NCBI RefSeq assembly: GCF_000447205.1
Contig: NZ_AUWY01000058.1
Location: forward strand, 45,155-109,154
DNA from: Sphingobium ummariense RL-3
GTDB taxonomy: Bacteria > Pseudomonadota > Alphaproteobacteria > Sphingomonadales > Sphingomonadaceae
DNA: 64,000 bases
Direction: 5' to 3'
Part shown: positions 38,401-46,062 of the stretch, piece after piece
Layout: each line of letters begins with the position of its first letter
How positions within the stretch are numbered: position 1 is the first letter of the stretch
Translations under genes and position numbers: made by a program
The notes under the pieces: model-generated
What the model was told of the DNA's origin: nothing
The model's input: only the letters and a program-made list of their open reading frames with translations
Database searches by the model: none

Positions 38401-38671
38401 CGATTCGACCCGCGCCGCGCTGGAGGCGGGCATGGTCCGCTTCCGCCCGGTGCTGATGACCGCGCTCGCGATGGTCATCGGCATGGCGCCGATGGCTCTG
38501 GGCCTGGGCGACGGCGGCGAACAGAACGCCCCGCTCGGCCGCGCCGTGATCGGCGGCCTGATCTGCGCCACCATCGCCACCCTCTTCTTCGTCCCCACCG
38601 TCTTCGCCCTGGTCCATCGCAAGCATGGCCAGCGCGCAGCCCCCTTGGAAATGCAGCCCAGCCATGCATGA
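35477..38671 (+). CDS. RND efflux transporter, inner membrane permease
   Basis: The 1064-residue protein is an RND (AcrB/MdtB-like) pump with 12 predicted helices and two large periplasmic loops. The proton relay pair D402-D403 is visible in AVGILVDDATVTIEN in helix 4, and the family start (ALHRPLTFIVMAILIAIVG) and VDIFPNIRIPVI are present. It expels drugs, metals or metabolites from the periplasm or inner leaflet with an adaptor and an outer membrane channel. The permease gene comes first and the adaptor second, the reverse of the common order, with the three genes overlapping by 8 and 11 nt. Substrate is unknown. Confidence 0.95.
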   Translation: MIGIVKIALHRPLTFIVMAILIAIVGILTALRTPVDIFPNIRIPVIAVAWQYSGLPPEDMANRIIGPYERVLTTTVNDIEHIESQSLQGIGIVKIYFQPGADIRTATAQVTSVSQTVLRQMPPGTTPPLILNYSASTVPILQLALSGKGLSEQQLFDLGQNQVRPPLVTIPGLAMPFPSGGKQRQVQIDLNPLALQSKGLSAIDVGNAIAAQNQINPAGFVKIGETQYSVRLNNAPTSIEALNDIPVKVVNGATIYMRDVAYVRDGNGPQQNVVHVEGSRSVLLTVLKNGATSTLAVVQGVKDALPRLAATLPDTLKILPIGDQSLFVKGAVQGVLHEGAIAAALTSLMILLFLGSWRSTVIIALSIPLAILAAIAALAAFGQTLNVMTLGGLALAVGILVDDATVTIENINWHLEQGKGVIEAILDGAAQIVTPAFVSLLCICIVFVPMFFLPGVSGFLFVPMALSVVFAMIASFILSRTLVPTMAMYLLKPHHAGEEDEHLAGTAASRNPLVRFQRGFEQRFEKVRAGYVGLLQRALNARRPFLLGFLAVVLLSFGLLPMLGSNFFPSVDSGQIAMHIRVPVGSRIEDTAARFDRIGREVRKIVPADELGPITDNIGLAVSAINTVYNNSGTIGPQDGDMLIALKEGHRPTDEIVATLRRELPRRFPGTTFSFLPADITSQILNFGAPAPIDIQIAGKNAAANRAYAQKLMARIATIPGLADVRLQQPARAPQLDVDVDRSRAGQYGLTERDVTTSLANQLAGTSQTAPVFFVNPENGIQYPVVAQAPEYLVGSLSELSNVPVSGTGGAAVQPLGGLATIKRSNTVPVVSHYNIAPVLDIYATTQGRDLGAVAGDIQAAIKALDKELPKGATVTIRGQYATMNTAFSGLGFGLAGAIVLIYLLIVVNFQSWVDPFVIITALPAALAGIVWMLFMTGTTLSVPALTGAIMCMGVATANSILVVSFAREKLAELGDSTRAALEAGMVRFRPVLMTALAMVIGMAPMALGLGDGGEQNAPLGRAVIGGLICATIATLFFVPTVFALVHRKHGQRAAPLEMQPSHA

Positions 38672-39881
38672 GCCCCACAGCATCGTTCCTGCCGAATCCG
38701 CCCCCGAACCGGCCGCTGCCGGCCCCGACAGCCGCACCCTGAAGCGCGTCGGCATCGGTGCCGCCGTCGTGGCGCTGGCCATCGTCGGCGCGGGCGTCGC
38801 CACGCGCATCAGCGCGACCAACGAGCTTCGCAGCACGGCCGCCGAAGCGGCGGTGCCGACCGTTGCCGTCGTCAATCCCAAGGCTGAGGGGGACGGCAAT
38901 GCGCTGGTGCTGCCCGGCACGGTGCAGGCCTATAACAGCGCCGCCATCTTCGCCCGCACCAACGGCTATGTGCGCAGCTGGCTGGCCGACATCGGCGACC
39001 GGGTGCGCGCCGACCAGCCGCTCGCCATCCTCGACGCGCCCGATGTGGACCAGCAGCTCGCCGCTGCCCAGGCCGACTACCAGACCGCCCTCGCCAACCA
39101 GCGCCTCGCCGCCACCACGGCGACCCGCTGGCAGGCACTGCTCGCGCAGGACGCCGTGTCGCGGCAGGAAGCGGACGAGAAGGCGGGCGACCTCGCCGCA
39201 CGCTCGGCGCTCTCCAATGCCGCGCTCGCCAATGTGAAGCGGCTGAAGGCGCTGCAGGGCTTCACCCGCCTGTCCGCGCCGTTCGACGGCGTGGTCACCA
39301 GCCGCTCGGCGCAGATCGGCGCCCTGGTCGTGGCCGGCAATGCCGCCGCCCAGCCGCTCTTCACCGTGTCCGACACCCACCGCATGCGCATCTATGTGCG
39401 CGTGCCGCAGAATTATTCGGCCTCCGTGCGTCCCGGCATGGCGGCCAGCATCACCCTGCCCGAATATCCCGGCCGCACCTTCCCGGCGACCCTCACCAGC
39501 AGCGCCGGCGCGGTCGATGCCCAGTCCGGCGCCGTGCTCGTCCAGCTCCAGGCCGCCAATCCCGACGGCGCGCTGAAGCCCGGCGCCTTCGCCCAGGTCA
39601 GCTTCAAGGTGGATGCCGGGCAGGGGAACGGCATGACCCTGCCGAGCAGCGCGATCCTCTACGGCAATGACGGCCCCACCGTCGCGATCGTCGGCAAGGA
39701 CGGCCGCGTGACCGTAAAGCCGGTCAGCATCGCCCGCGACGAAGGCAGCACGGTGCGGATCGCCGGCGGCCTCTCGCCCAGGGACCGCGTGGTGGATACC
39801 CCGCCCGACGCCATCCGCACCGGCGACCGTGTCGAGGTGCAGGCGCCCGCCGCCGGAAGGGGCGCTGCGAATGGCCGCTGA
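38664..39881 (+). CDS. RND efflux periplasmic adaptor
   Basis: The 405-residue protein has one N-terminal membrane segment (about residues 30-47), then the adaptor layout: GTVQAYNSAAIFARTNGYV lipoyl half, a coiled-coil hairpin (about residues 130-195), second lipoyl half (LSAPFDGVVTSRSAQIG) and the beta-barrel domain (MRIYVRVPQNYSASVRPG). It links the inner membrane pump to the outer membrane channel. The ATG at 38664 gives an 8-nt overlap with the permease stop; an earlier in-frame start would lie further inside the permease gene. No lipobox is seen, so it is anchored by the helix. Confidence 0.93.
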   Translation: MHEPHSIVPAESAPEPAAAGPDSRTLKRVGIGAAVVALAIVGAGVATRISATNELRSTAAEAAVPTVAVVNPKAEGDGNALVLPGTVQAYNSAAIFARTNGYVRSWLADIGDRVRADQPLAILDAPDVDQQLAAAQADYQTALANQRLAATTATRWQALLAQDAVSRQEADEKAGDLAARSALSNAALANVKRLKALQGFTRLSAPFDGVVTSRSAQIGALVVAGNAAAQPLFTVSDTHRMRIYVRVPQNYSASVRPGMAASITLPEYPGRTFPATLTSSAGAVDAQSGAVLVQLQAANPDGALKPGAFAQVSFKVDAGQGNGMTLPSSAILYGNDGPTVAIVGKDGRVTVKPVSIARDEGSTVRIAGGLSPRDRVVDTPPDAIRTGDRVEVQAPAAGRGAANGR

Positions 39882-41268
39882 GCGGGCGCTCGCCGCCCTC
39901 GCAATGCTGGCGCTGGCGGGTTGCTCGATGGCGCCCGCCTACCAGCCGCCGTCCGTCGCCGTGCCGCAGGGCTTCAAGGAAGCGGAAGGCTGGACCGCCG
40001 CCACGCCGATGGACGCCGCCCCGCGCGGCGAATGGTGGAAACTGTTCGGCGATCCCCTTCTCGATGACCTCGAAACGCAGGCCGCCGCTGCCAGCCCCAC
40101 GCTCGCCGCCGCGCTCGCCCGCTACGACCAGGCGCGCGCCGCGGCCCCGCATCGAACGGTCGGACCTGTCCCGCAGGTCGATGCCGTGGGCGACGCCAGC
40201 CGCCAGCGCGTGTCGGGCAACCGGCCGGGCGGCACCGGCCGGGCTTCCACCTATAACGACTTCAGCCTCGGTGCGGCGCTCGACTATGAACTCGACCTCT
40301 GGGGCCGCATCCGCAACAGCGTGAAGGCCGCCCGCGCCGACGCGCAGGCGAGCGAGGCCGACCTCGCCTCAGCCCGTCTCAGCCTCCAGGCGGCGGTCGC
40401 CGACGCCTATTTCCGGTTGCGCGGCCTCGATGCGCAGGCGGAACTGCTGCGCCGCACGGTGGACGCCTTCGGCAAGGCCTATGACCTCACCGTCCGCCGC
40501 CACGACGGCGGCATCGCCTCGGGCATCGACGTCAACCGGGCGAAGACGGTGCTGGAAAATGCCCGCGCCCAGATTTCCGCCGTCGCCAATGATCGCGCCG
40601 CCACCGAGCATGAAATTGCTGCGCTGACCGGACAGGTCGCCTCGACCTTCTCGATCGCGCCGCGCACCCAGCCGCTCGTCGCCCCCTCGCTCCCGACCGG
40701 CGCGCCATCGGAACTGCTCCAGCGCCGCCCCGACATCGCCGCCGCCGAACGGCGCATGTTCGCCGCCAACGCCCGCATCGGTGTGGCGAAGGCCGCCTTC
40801 TTCCCCACGCTCACCTTGGGCCTGAGCGGCGGCTATGAGGCGACGCGCGGCGACCTGTTCAGCGCCTCCAACAGCTTCTGGGGCCTGGGGCCGGCCTCGG
40901 CCATCCTGTCGATCTTCGACGGCGGCCGCCGCAAGGCACAGGTGGCGATGTCGCGCGCCGACTATGAGGAACTCGCCGCCGGCTATCGCGACACGGTGCT
41001 CACCGCCTTCCGCCAGGTGGAGGATGCGATCGCCGCCAACCGCCATCTCGCCGACCAGACCGCCAGCCAGCGCAACGCCGCCGCCGCCGCCGGCCGCACC
41101 AGCGACCTCGCGCTCACCCGCTACCGCGACGGCGCGTCGGATTATCTGGAAGTGGTGACCGCCCAGACCGACGCGCTCGACGCCCAGCAGGCGCTGCTCG
41201 CGGTCGAAACGCAGCAGGTCCGCGCCCGCATTGCCCTGGTCCGGGCGCTCGGCGGCGCGGCGGGGTGA
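39871..41268 (+). CDS. RND efflux outer membrane factor (NodT family lipoprotein)
   Basis: The 465-residue protein has a lipoprotein signal ending LALAGCS with the acylated cysteine at C18, then the TolC-like architecture with two repeats of coiled coils and beta strands. The family segments WWKLFGDPLLDDL, DYELDLWGRIR and RRPDIAAAERRMFAANARIG are all present. It forms the channel of the tripartite pump. The start overlaps the adaptor gene by 11 nt. This closes the operon; the next gene is convergent 4 nt away. Confidence 0.94.
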   Translation: MAAERALAALAMLALAGCSMAPAYQPPSVAVPQGFKEAEGWTAATPMDAAPRGEWWKLFGDPLLDDLETQAAAASPTLAAALARYDQARAAAPHRTVGPVPQVDAVGDASRQRVSGNRPGGTGRASTYNDFSLGAALDYELDLWGRIRNSVKAARADAQASEADLASARLSLQAAVADAYFRLRGLDAQAELLRRTVDAFGKAYDLTVRRHDGGIASGIDVNRAKTVLENARAQISAVANDRAATEHEIAALTGQVASTFSIAPRTQPLVAPSLPTGAPSELLQRRPDIAAAERRMFAANARIGVAKAAFFPTLTLGLSGGYEATRGDLFSASNSFWGLGPASAILSIFDGGRRKAQVAMSRADYEELAAGYRDTVLTAFRQVEDAIAANRHLADQTASQRNAAAAAGRTSDLALTRYRDGASDYLEVVTAQTDALDAQQALLAVETQQVRARIALVRALGGAAG

Positions 41269-41272
41269 TTGC

Positions 41273-42415
41273 CTAGTTGGCGAGCGCCCGCTGCACGACC
41301 AGGCCATAGATCGCCGCCAGGTCGCGAAGGTCGGTCAGCGCCACCGCCTCGTCCAGCTTGTGCATGGTCGCGTTGTTCAGCCCGAACTCCACCACCGGGC
41401 ACAGCCGCGACAGGAAACGCGCGTCCGACGTGCCGCCGGTGGTCGAAAGCTCCGCCTCCACCCCCGCCACGTCGCGGATCGCGCCGCGCACCAGTTCGCT
41501 CAGCGCGCCCGGCTCGGTCAGGAAGGGCTCGCCGCTGATCTTCGCCATCACGGTGCCGCGTTCCGCCGCCGCGATCGCGGTGATCCGCTCGACCAGCGCC
41601 GCGCCGCTGTGCCGGTCGTTGAAGCGGATGGAGATGCGCGCGCTCGCCTCGGCGGGGATGACGTTGGTCGCCGGATTGCCGACGGTGATGTCGGTGATCT
41701 CGATATTGCTCGGCTGGAACCAGTCGGTGCCTTCGTCCAGCACTTCCGCGTCGATGGCGGACAGGATGCGCACCAGCCGCGGGATGGGATTGTCGGCCAG
41801 ATGCGGGTAGGCCACATGGCCCTGCGTGCCCGGCACGCTGATCCACATGTTCACCGACCCGCGCCGCCCGATCTTGATGACGTCGCCCAGCCGCGCGGTG
41901 GATGTCGGCTCCCCGACCAGGCAAAGGTCGGGCCGCAGGCCGTGCGCCGCCATCCGCTCCATCAGCGCCAGCGTGCCGTGCACCGCCGGTCCTTCCTCGT
42001 CGCCGGTGATGATCAGGCTGATCGTCCCCGGCAGGTCGTCCGGCAGCTGCGCCAGCGCCGCGACGAAGGCGGCGATCGCCCCCTTCATGTCCACCGCGCC
42101 CCGCCCGTACAGCAACTCGCCCCGGATTTCGGGGGCGAAGGGATCGCTGGTCCAGCCGGCGCCAGGCGGCACCACGTCCAGATGCCCGGCAAAGGCGAAA
42201 TGCGGCCCCGGCCCGGTCGTGCGCCAGGCCAGCAGGTTTTCCACCGGCCCGTCCGGTGCCTCCCCGGCAAGGAACCGGTCGACCGCAAAGCCCAGCGGCC
42301 GCAGCATCGCCTCCAGTTCGTCGAAAACTGGCCCCGTCGCTGGCGTTATGGAGGGACAGGCGAGCAGCCTTTCTGCTAAGGCCACGGCATCGGCATGGGT
42401 GCTGATCGGGTGCAT
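41273..42415 (-). CDS. dapE: Succinyl-diaminopimelate desuccinylase
   Basis: The 380-residue enzyme is an M20 zinc hydrolase in the lysine and peptidoglycan precursor pathway, making LL-diaminopimelate. The metal ligands are visible: histidine in AGHLDVVPPG, the bridging aspartate in YGRGAVDMKGA, the catalytic glutamates in TGDEEGPA, and a late histidine in NNATMHKLDE. Substrate-binding GTSDARF is also present. Length is normal. The gene is alone on the minus strand between the efflux operon and the cupin gene, with a tail-to-tail gap of 4 nt to the former. Confidence 0.95.
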   Translation of the reverse strand: MHPISTHADAVALAERLLACPSITPATGPVFDELEAMLRPLGFAVDRFLAGEAPDGPVENLLAWRTTGPGPHFAFAGHLDVVPPGAGWTSDPFAPEIRGELLYGRGAVDMKGAIAAFVAALAQLPDDLPGTISLIITGDEEGPAVHGTLALMERMAAHGLRPDLCLVGEPTSTARLGDVIKIGRRGSVNMWISVPGTQGHVAYPHLADNPIPRLVRILSAIDAEVLDEGTDWFQPSNIEITDITVGNPATNVIPAEASARISIRFNDRHSGAALVERITAIAAAERGTVMAKISGEPFLTEPGALSELVRGAIRDVAGVEAELSTTGGTSDARFLSRLCPVVEFGLNNATMHKLDEAVALTDLRDLAAIYGLVVQRALAN

Positions 42416-42473
42416 GGCGCCTGCGTTAGCGAAAGCCAGCTGCCTTTGCCAGCCGCCGCGTCAGGAGGAAGTC

Positions 42474-42917
42474 ATGCCCCGGATCGACCTTGGCACGATC
42501 GAACAGGTCAACCGCACGGGCTATCCCGCGCCCTATGCGACGGCGGTGGCGGGACGCTGGGTGCGCCGGCTGGGGCCTGACGCCGGCCTTTCCGATTTCG
42601 GCGTCAGTCATGTCGTGCTGAAGCCCGGCGCTGCCTCTTCCCAGCGCCACTGGCACGAGGATGAGGACGAATTCGTCGTGATGCTCTCGGGCGAGGCGGT
42701 GCTGGTGGAGGAGGGCGCCCGCACGCCGATGCGCGCCGGCGACATGGCGGCCTTTCCCAAGGGCGAGCCGAACGGCCACCAGCTCGTCAACGAAAGCGGC
42801 GCGGATTGCGCCTTCCTCGCCTTCGGCCGCGCCGCGACCAGCGACTGCCATTATCCCGACATCGACATGCACCTGTCGGGCGGCGTATTCCGGCGCAAGG
42901 ACGGATCGGATTTCTAG
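42474..42917 (+). CDS. Cupin-domain protein
   Basis: The 147-residue protein has a single cupin barrel: the first motif contains SQRHWHEDEDEFVVMLSGEAVL with the metal-binding His-His-Glu set, and the second reads MAAFPKGEPNGHQLVNES with the fourth histidine. It probably binds a metal and may be an isomerase, dioxygenase or sugar-binding protein; sequence does not decide. A strong AGGAGG ribosome site lies 5 nt before the ATG. The gene stands between dapE and a REP-like inverted repeat. Confidence 0.88.
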   Translation: MPRIDLGTIEQVNRTGYPAPYATAVAGRWVRRLGPDAGLSDFGVSHVVLKPGAASSQRHWHEDEDEFVVMLSGEAVLVEEGARTPMRAGDMAAFPKGEPNGHQLVNESGADCAFLAFGRAATSDCHYPDIDMHLSGGVFRRKDGSDF

Positions 42918-42942
42918 GGTTGGAGGATTGCGGATATTCACA

Positions 42943-43032
42943 CCGTCATCCCAGCGAAGGCTGGGATCTCCCTTTTCTTTTCCTCGCATCAGGTCAGAAG
43001 AAGAGAGATCCCAGCCTTCGCTGGGATGACGG
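42943..43032. repeat. Paired REP/BIME-like inverted repeat
   Basis: The 28-nt arm at 42943-42970 is exactly the reverse complement of 43005-43032, with a 34-nt spacer between. Each arm is itself a hairpin (8-bp stem ATCCCAGC/GCTGGGAT with a 4-nt loop). The outer 13 nt, CCGTCATCCCAGC, match the arm of the palindrome at 7823. This is the layout of two REPs in inverted order. It could stop transcription from either side. Confidence 0.85.
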
Positions 43033-43107
43033 GAGCTGCCCAAACCGCCATTGCCGCCCCCGCGCTCAAGAGCCATAACCCTCCCCACCAACAAAGGGGA
43101 CCCCGCA

Positions 43108-44139
43108 TTGCTCGACCGTCGCGCCCTGATCGCCGCCTTCGGCGCCAGCCTCGTTGCCGCCAAGGCGCCGCCGGCCGCTCCGTCGCCCGCGCTCGTCCGC
43201 CCGCCGCGCCTGCGCCCCGGCGACACGGTCGGCCTGGTCGAGCCCGCCGGCTTCACCGACGACGCCTTCGACCTCGATCTCGTCAAGGAAACCATCGTCG
43301 CCATGGGCCTCAAGCCGAAGGCCGCACCGCATCTGGCGCAGCGCTACGGCTATCTGGCGGGGGAGGATCGCGCCCGCGCCGCCGACCTCAACGCCATGTA
43401 TGCCGATCCCGAAGTGCGGGCGGTGTTCGCGGTGCGCGGCGGCTGGGGCTGCGCGCGCATCCTTCCCTATCTCGATTTCGACCTGATCCGCGCCCATCCC
43501 AAGCTGCTGGTCGGCTTTTCCGACATCACCGCGCTGCACCTCGCCTTCGCCGCGCGCGCGGGCTTCACGACCATCCACGGTCCCAATGCGGCGAGCAGCT
43601 GGGGGCGCCTCAGCTGGGACGCTTTCCGCGCCGTCGCCTTCGACGCGCAGACGCCGACCTTCCGCAACCCGCCGGGCACGGAGGACCGCCTGGTCCAGCG
43701 CGCCGGCCGCATCCGCACCTTCCGCCCCGGCAAGGCGACGGGCCGGCTGCTGGGCGGCAACCTCACCGTGCTCTGCGCGCTGATGGGCACGCCCTGGTTG
43801 CCCGACTTCACCGGCGCGATCCTCTTCATCGAGGAAACCAACGAGGCCGAATATCGCATCGACCGGATGCTGACCCAGCTTGCGCTCGCCGGCGTGCTGG
43901 GCAAGCTCGCCGGCGTCGTCTTCGGCCAGTGCACCAGCTGCACCGCGCGCGACGCGTCCTTCGGCGGCTTCACCCTGTCGGAAGTGCTGCAACAGCATCT
44001 GGCGCCGCTCGGCATCCCCGCCTTCCAGGGCGCGCTGTTCGGCCATGTCGCCAACCAGTTCAGCCTGCCCGAAGGCGTGCGCGCGGAAATCGACGCGGAC
44101 GAAGGCACGATCCGCCTGCTGGAACCGGCGGTGGCTTGA
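43108..44139 (+). CDS. LD-carboxypeptidase (peptidase S66) with Tat-like signal
   Basis: The 343-residue protein is an S66 serine peptidase that trims the terminal D-alanine from muropeptide tetrapeptides. Catalytic residues fit S138 (VGFSDITALH), E242 (LFIEETNE) and H313 (FGHVANQF). It is read from a TTG start because an AAAGGGGA ribosome site lies 7 nt upstream and a signal-like N-terminus begins there: LDRRALIAAFGASLVAA, with twin arginines. Classical LdcA is cytoplasmic, so a Tat-exported form would act in the periplasm. A longer reading from 43051 lacks support. Confidence 0.88.
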   Translation: MLDRRALIAAFGASLVAAKAPPAAPSPALVRPPRLRPGDTVGLVEPAGFTDDAFDLDLVKETIVAMGLKPKAAPHLAQRYGYLAGEDRARAADLNAMYADPEVRAVFAVRGGWGCARILPYLDFDLIRAHPKLLVGFSDITALHLAFAARAGFTTIHGPNAASSWGRLSWDAFRAVAFDAQTPTFRNPPGTEDRLVQRAGRIRTFRPGKATGRLLGGNLTVLCALMGTPWLPDFTGAILFIEETNEAEYRIDRMLTQLALAGVLGKLAGVVFGQCTSCTARDASFGGFTLSEVLQQHLAPLGIPAFQGALFGHVANQFSLPEGVRAEIDADEGTIRLLEPAVA

Positions 44140-44148
44140 CGATCCCCA

Positions 44149-45516
44149 TCAGTTGTCGATGCTTTCATCATAGGAAACCGTCAGCGTTCCGTCGATCAGC
44201 CGGGCGCTGATGGGCCCGGACAATTGCTGGGCATCGCTGATTTCGAAGACTCGCGTCTTGTCCCCCATGGTGATGTTGGCCTTGAGGGCATATCTGTAGC
44301 GCGGCTCCCTCAGGGTCGACGCGGCGGGATAGGGGATGTTCCAGCTGGCCTGGTCCGCGGCCTGTTCCGAAAAATCATGCCTGCCAGCGGTGATGCGGTC
44401 GTCGGTTTTGACGGTGTAGGCCATGGCCCAGTTGGTCCAGCCGCGTCCCCGGCAATTCTTCACGCCGAAGGGAAAGCGATCATAGCCCTTGCCCTTGGCC
44501 CGCCCGGGCACTTTGATGCAGCTATCGCCGCTCAGCGATGGAGGACCGGCATAGCCGCCGCCATTCTTCCCGGTGATCCGGAACGAATCGATCGATTTCA
44601 CGAGCCAGGGTGATGGTTCGCAGATCTGAGCGGTGATGTCGCGATCGGCGTCGCAATTGTCGTCGGCGCCGCTTTCATACTGCTTGGACCACCCTTCCGT
44701 TCTTTCCACGAGGCTCGTCGGCTCGATCCAGCCCGCCAGCGAAACCCAGCGCCTGGGGGCAAGCGTGACGGCGAGCGACTCCGTCCGCTTTTTGCGTGAG
44801 GACGGGCAAAGGAGCAGAAGATTGGATTTCTTCACGTCGATCAGCTCGACCCTGATGCCGACGCTGCGTTCGGAGGCGATGCCGTGCGCCACTTCCCTGG
44901 GCACGGCCGCCCGGATTTCCGTGGCGGACCGCGCGATGACGGTCGCCTTCCGACCGTCGATCCAGATCCCGTCCTCGGGGCCGCTCAGGAAGTTGCCGCG
45001 CAACGTCACCTCTGCGGTGTCGCGCCCGATCCGGATGCGGTCGGGCTGCAGATAGACGATCCGCGCGGCCTGGCTCCTGCACGGCAGGGAATAGAGCGCG
45101 TTGTAGGCTATGATGTCGGCTTCATAGATGGTTTTCCGCGCTTCTGCGGCGGTCTTGCTGGCAATGTCGATCGTGGCCTGCCTGATCTGTTGGGTCAGCC
45201 TTTGAGCGTCGCGATACAAAGCCTGCTGTTGCGCATCCATCCGATCGAAGGTCAGGTTCACATTCTTGCCGAAGACGCGATCGATGTCGCGAATGACATT
45301 CTGCGCGTTGGCCTGAAGCGAATTGCCAGCTCCCTTGATCGCTTCTCCGGCGGTGGTGATCGCGTTGTTGAAATCGGCCAGCGTGCTTGACAGCGCATTG
45401 CTGACCGCGCCGATGGTCAAGGCGGTTGATATGTCCTGCGCGCGCCCATCTGGAACCGCGTGCGCGGCCAGAACGGCGATCACGGCCATGCCGTTCGTGA
45501 GTCGGTTTACCCCCAT
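44149..45516 (-). CDS. Secreted hypothetical protein with TIG-like domain
   Basis: I do not recognise this 455-residue protein as a named family. It has a signal peptide (about residues 1-26, ending DGRAQ), an Asn/Ala/Gln-rich helical segment with likely coiled coil (about residues 35-130), then an IPT/TIG-like immunoglobulin fold (VYLQPDRIRIGRDTAEVTLRG through SATEIRAAVP, about 160-215), and a long C-terminal part with several cysteines. No catalytic motif is seen. Codon use and GC (about 59%) are somewhat lower than its neighbours, suggesting a more recent arrival. It is probably periplasmic or surface-exposed. Function unknown. Confidence 0.65.
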   Translation of the reverse strand: MGVNRLTNGMAVIAVLAAHAVPDGRAQDISTALTIGAVSNALSSTLADFNNAITTAGEAIKGAGNSLQANAQNVIRDIDRVFGKNVNLTFDRMDAQQQALYRDAQRLTQQIRQATIDIASKTAAEARKTIYEADIIAYNALYSLPCRSQAARIVYLQPDRIRIGRDTAEVTLRGNFLSGPEDGIWIDGRKATVIARSATEIRAAVPREVAHGIASERSVGIRVELIDVKKSNLLLLCPSSRKKRTESLAVTLAPRRWVSLAGWIEPTSLVERTEGWSKQYESGADDNCDADRDITAQICEPSPWLVKSIDSFRITGKNGGGYAGPPSLSGDSCIKVPGRAKGKGYDRFPFGVKNCRGRGWTNWAMAYTVKTDDRITAGRHDFSEQAADQASWNIPYPAASTLREPRYRYALKANITMGDKTRVFEISDAQQLSGPISARLIDGTLTVSYDESIDN

Positions 45517-45697
45517 TGCAATTGCCCCCCGCTGATGCCTGGATGACGTCCATGTGCGACCCGGATGTCGAAGGCCGTCTTTGCGGCCATGGGGGACTCC
45601 GTCCCATCGCGGTTATACGCATTTCGCCCCCCGGCTGCTCCGGCAGACGCGTCCGATTCGGAGGGAAGACAAGGCGTCGATGAAGCGGCGCCTCTGG

Positions 45698-46057
45698 TCA
45701 GTGCAGCGTCCGCTCCAGCGCAGACAACAACCGCGTGCCCAGCGCGGTCTTCGGCACGAAGGGGGCGTGCGGGAAGCGCCGAGCCAGCCGGTCGGCCGGC
45801 GCCAGCCCGGAACAGAAGAGGAAGGGGATGTCGTACCGCTCCAGATCGTCGGCGATCAGCGCCGCGTCGCCGCCGCGCAGCCGCACGTCGAGCACGGCGC
45901 AGTCGGGGAAATGATCGGCGATCGCGCCGATGGCGTCGGGCAGGCTCGGATGCGGCCCGTCCACCACATAGCCGCCGTCCTTCAATATCTCCGCCATCAG
46001 CGCGCCGACCTGCGGATCGTCCTCGACCAGCAGCACGCGTTCGGGACCGTGCCTCAT
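45698..46057 (-). CDS. Stand-alone response regulator receiver
   Basis: The 119-residue protein is a single receiver domain: acidic pocket in LLVEDDPQV (D13, D14), phosphoacceptor D57 in CAVLDVRLRG, and lysine in FVPKTALG. There is no output domain, as in CheY-like or DivK-like single-domain regulators. The start codon is 5 nt after the stop of the haem-oxygenase-like gene, so both are transcribed together. No kinase is nearby. Confidence 0.92.
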   Translation of the reverse strand: MRHGPERVLLVEDDPQVGALMAEILKDGGYVVDGPHPSLPDAIGAIADHFPDCAVLDVRLRGGDAALIADDLERYDIPFLFCSGLAPADRLARRFPHAPFVPKTALGTRLLSALERTLH

Positions 46058-46062
46058 GTCGG

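Noticed and set aside
35336..38920. A 1194-codon minus-strand frame opposite the RND permease
   Set aside because: It is rich in Arg, Asp and Gly as expected for the antisense of GC-rich membrane protein code, and it contradicts the clear RND gene.
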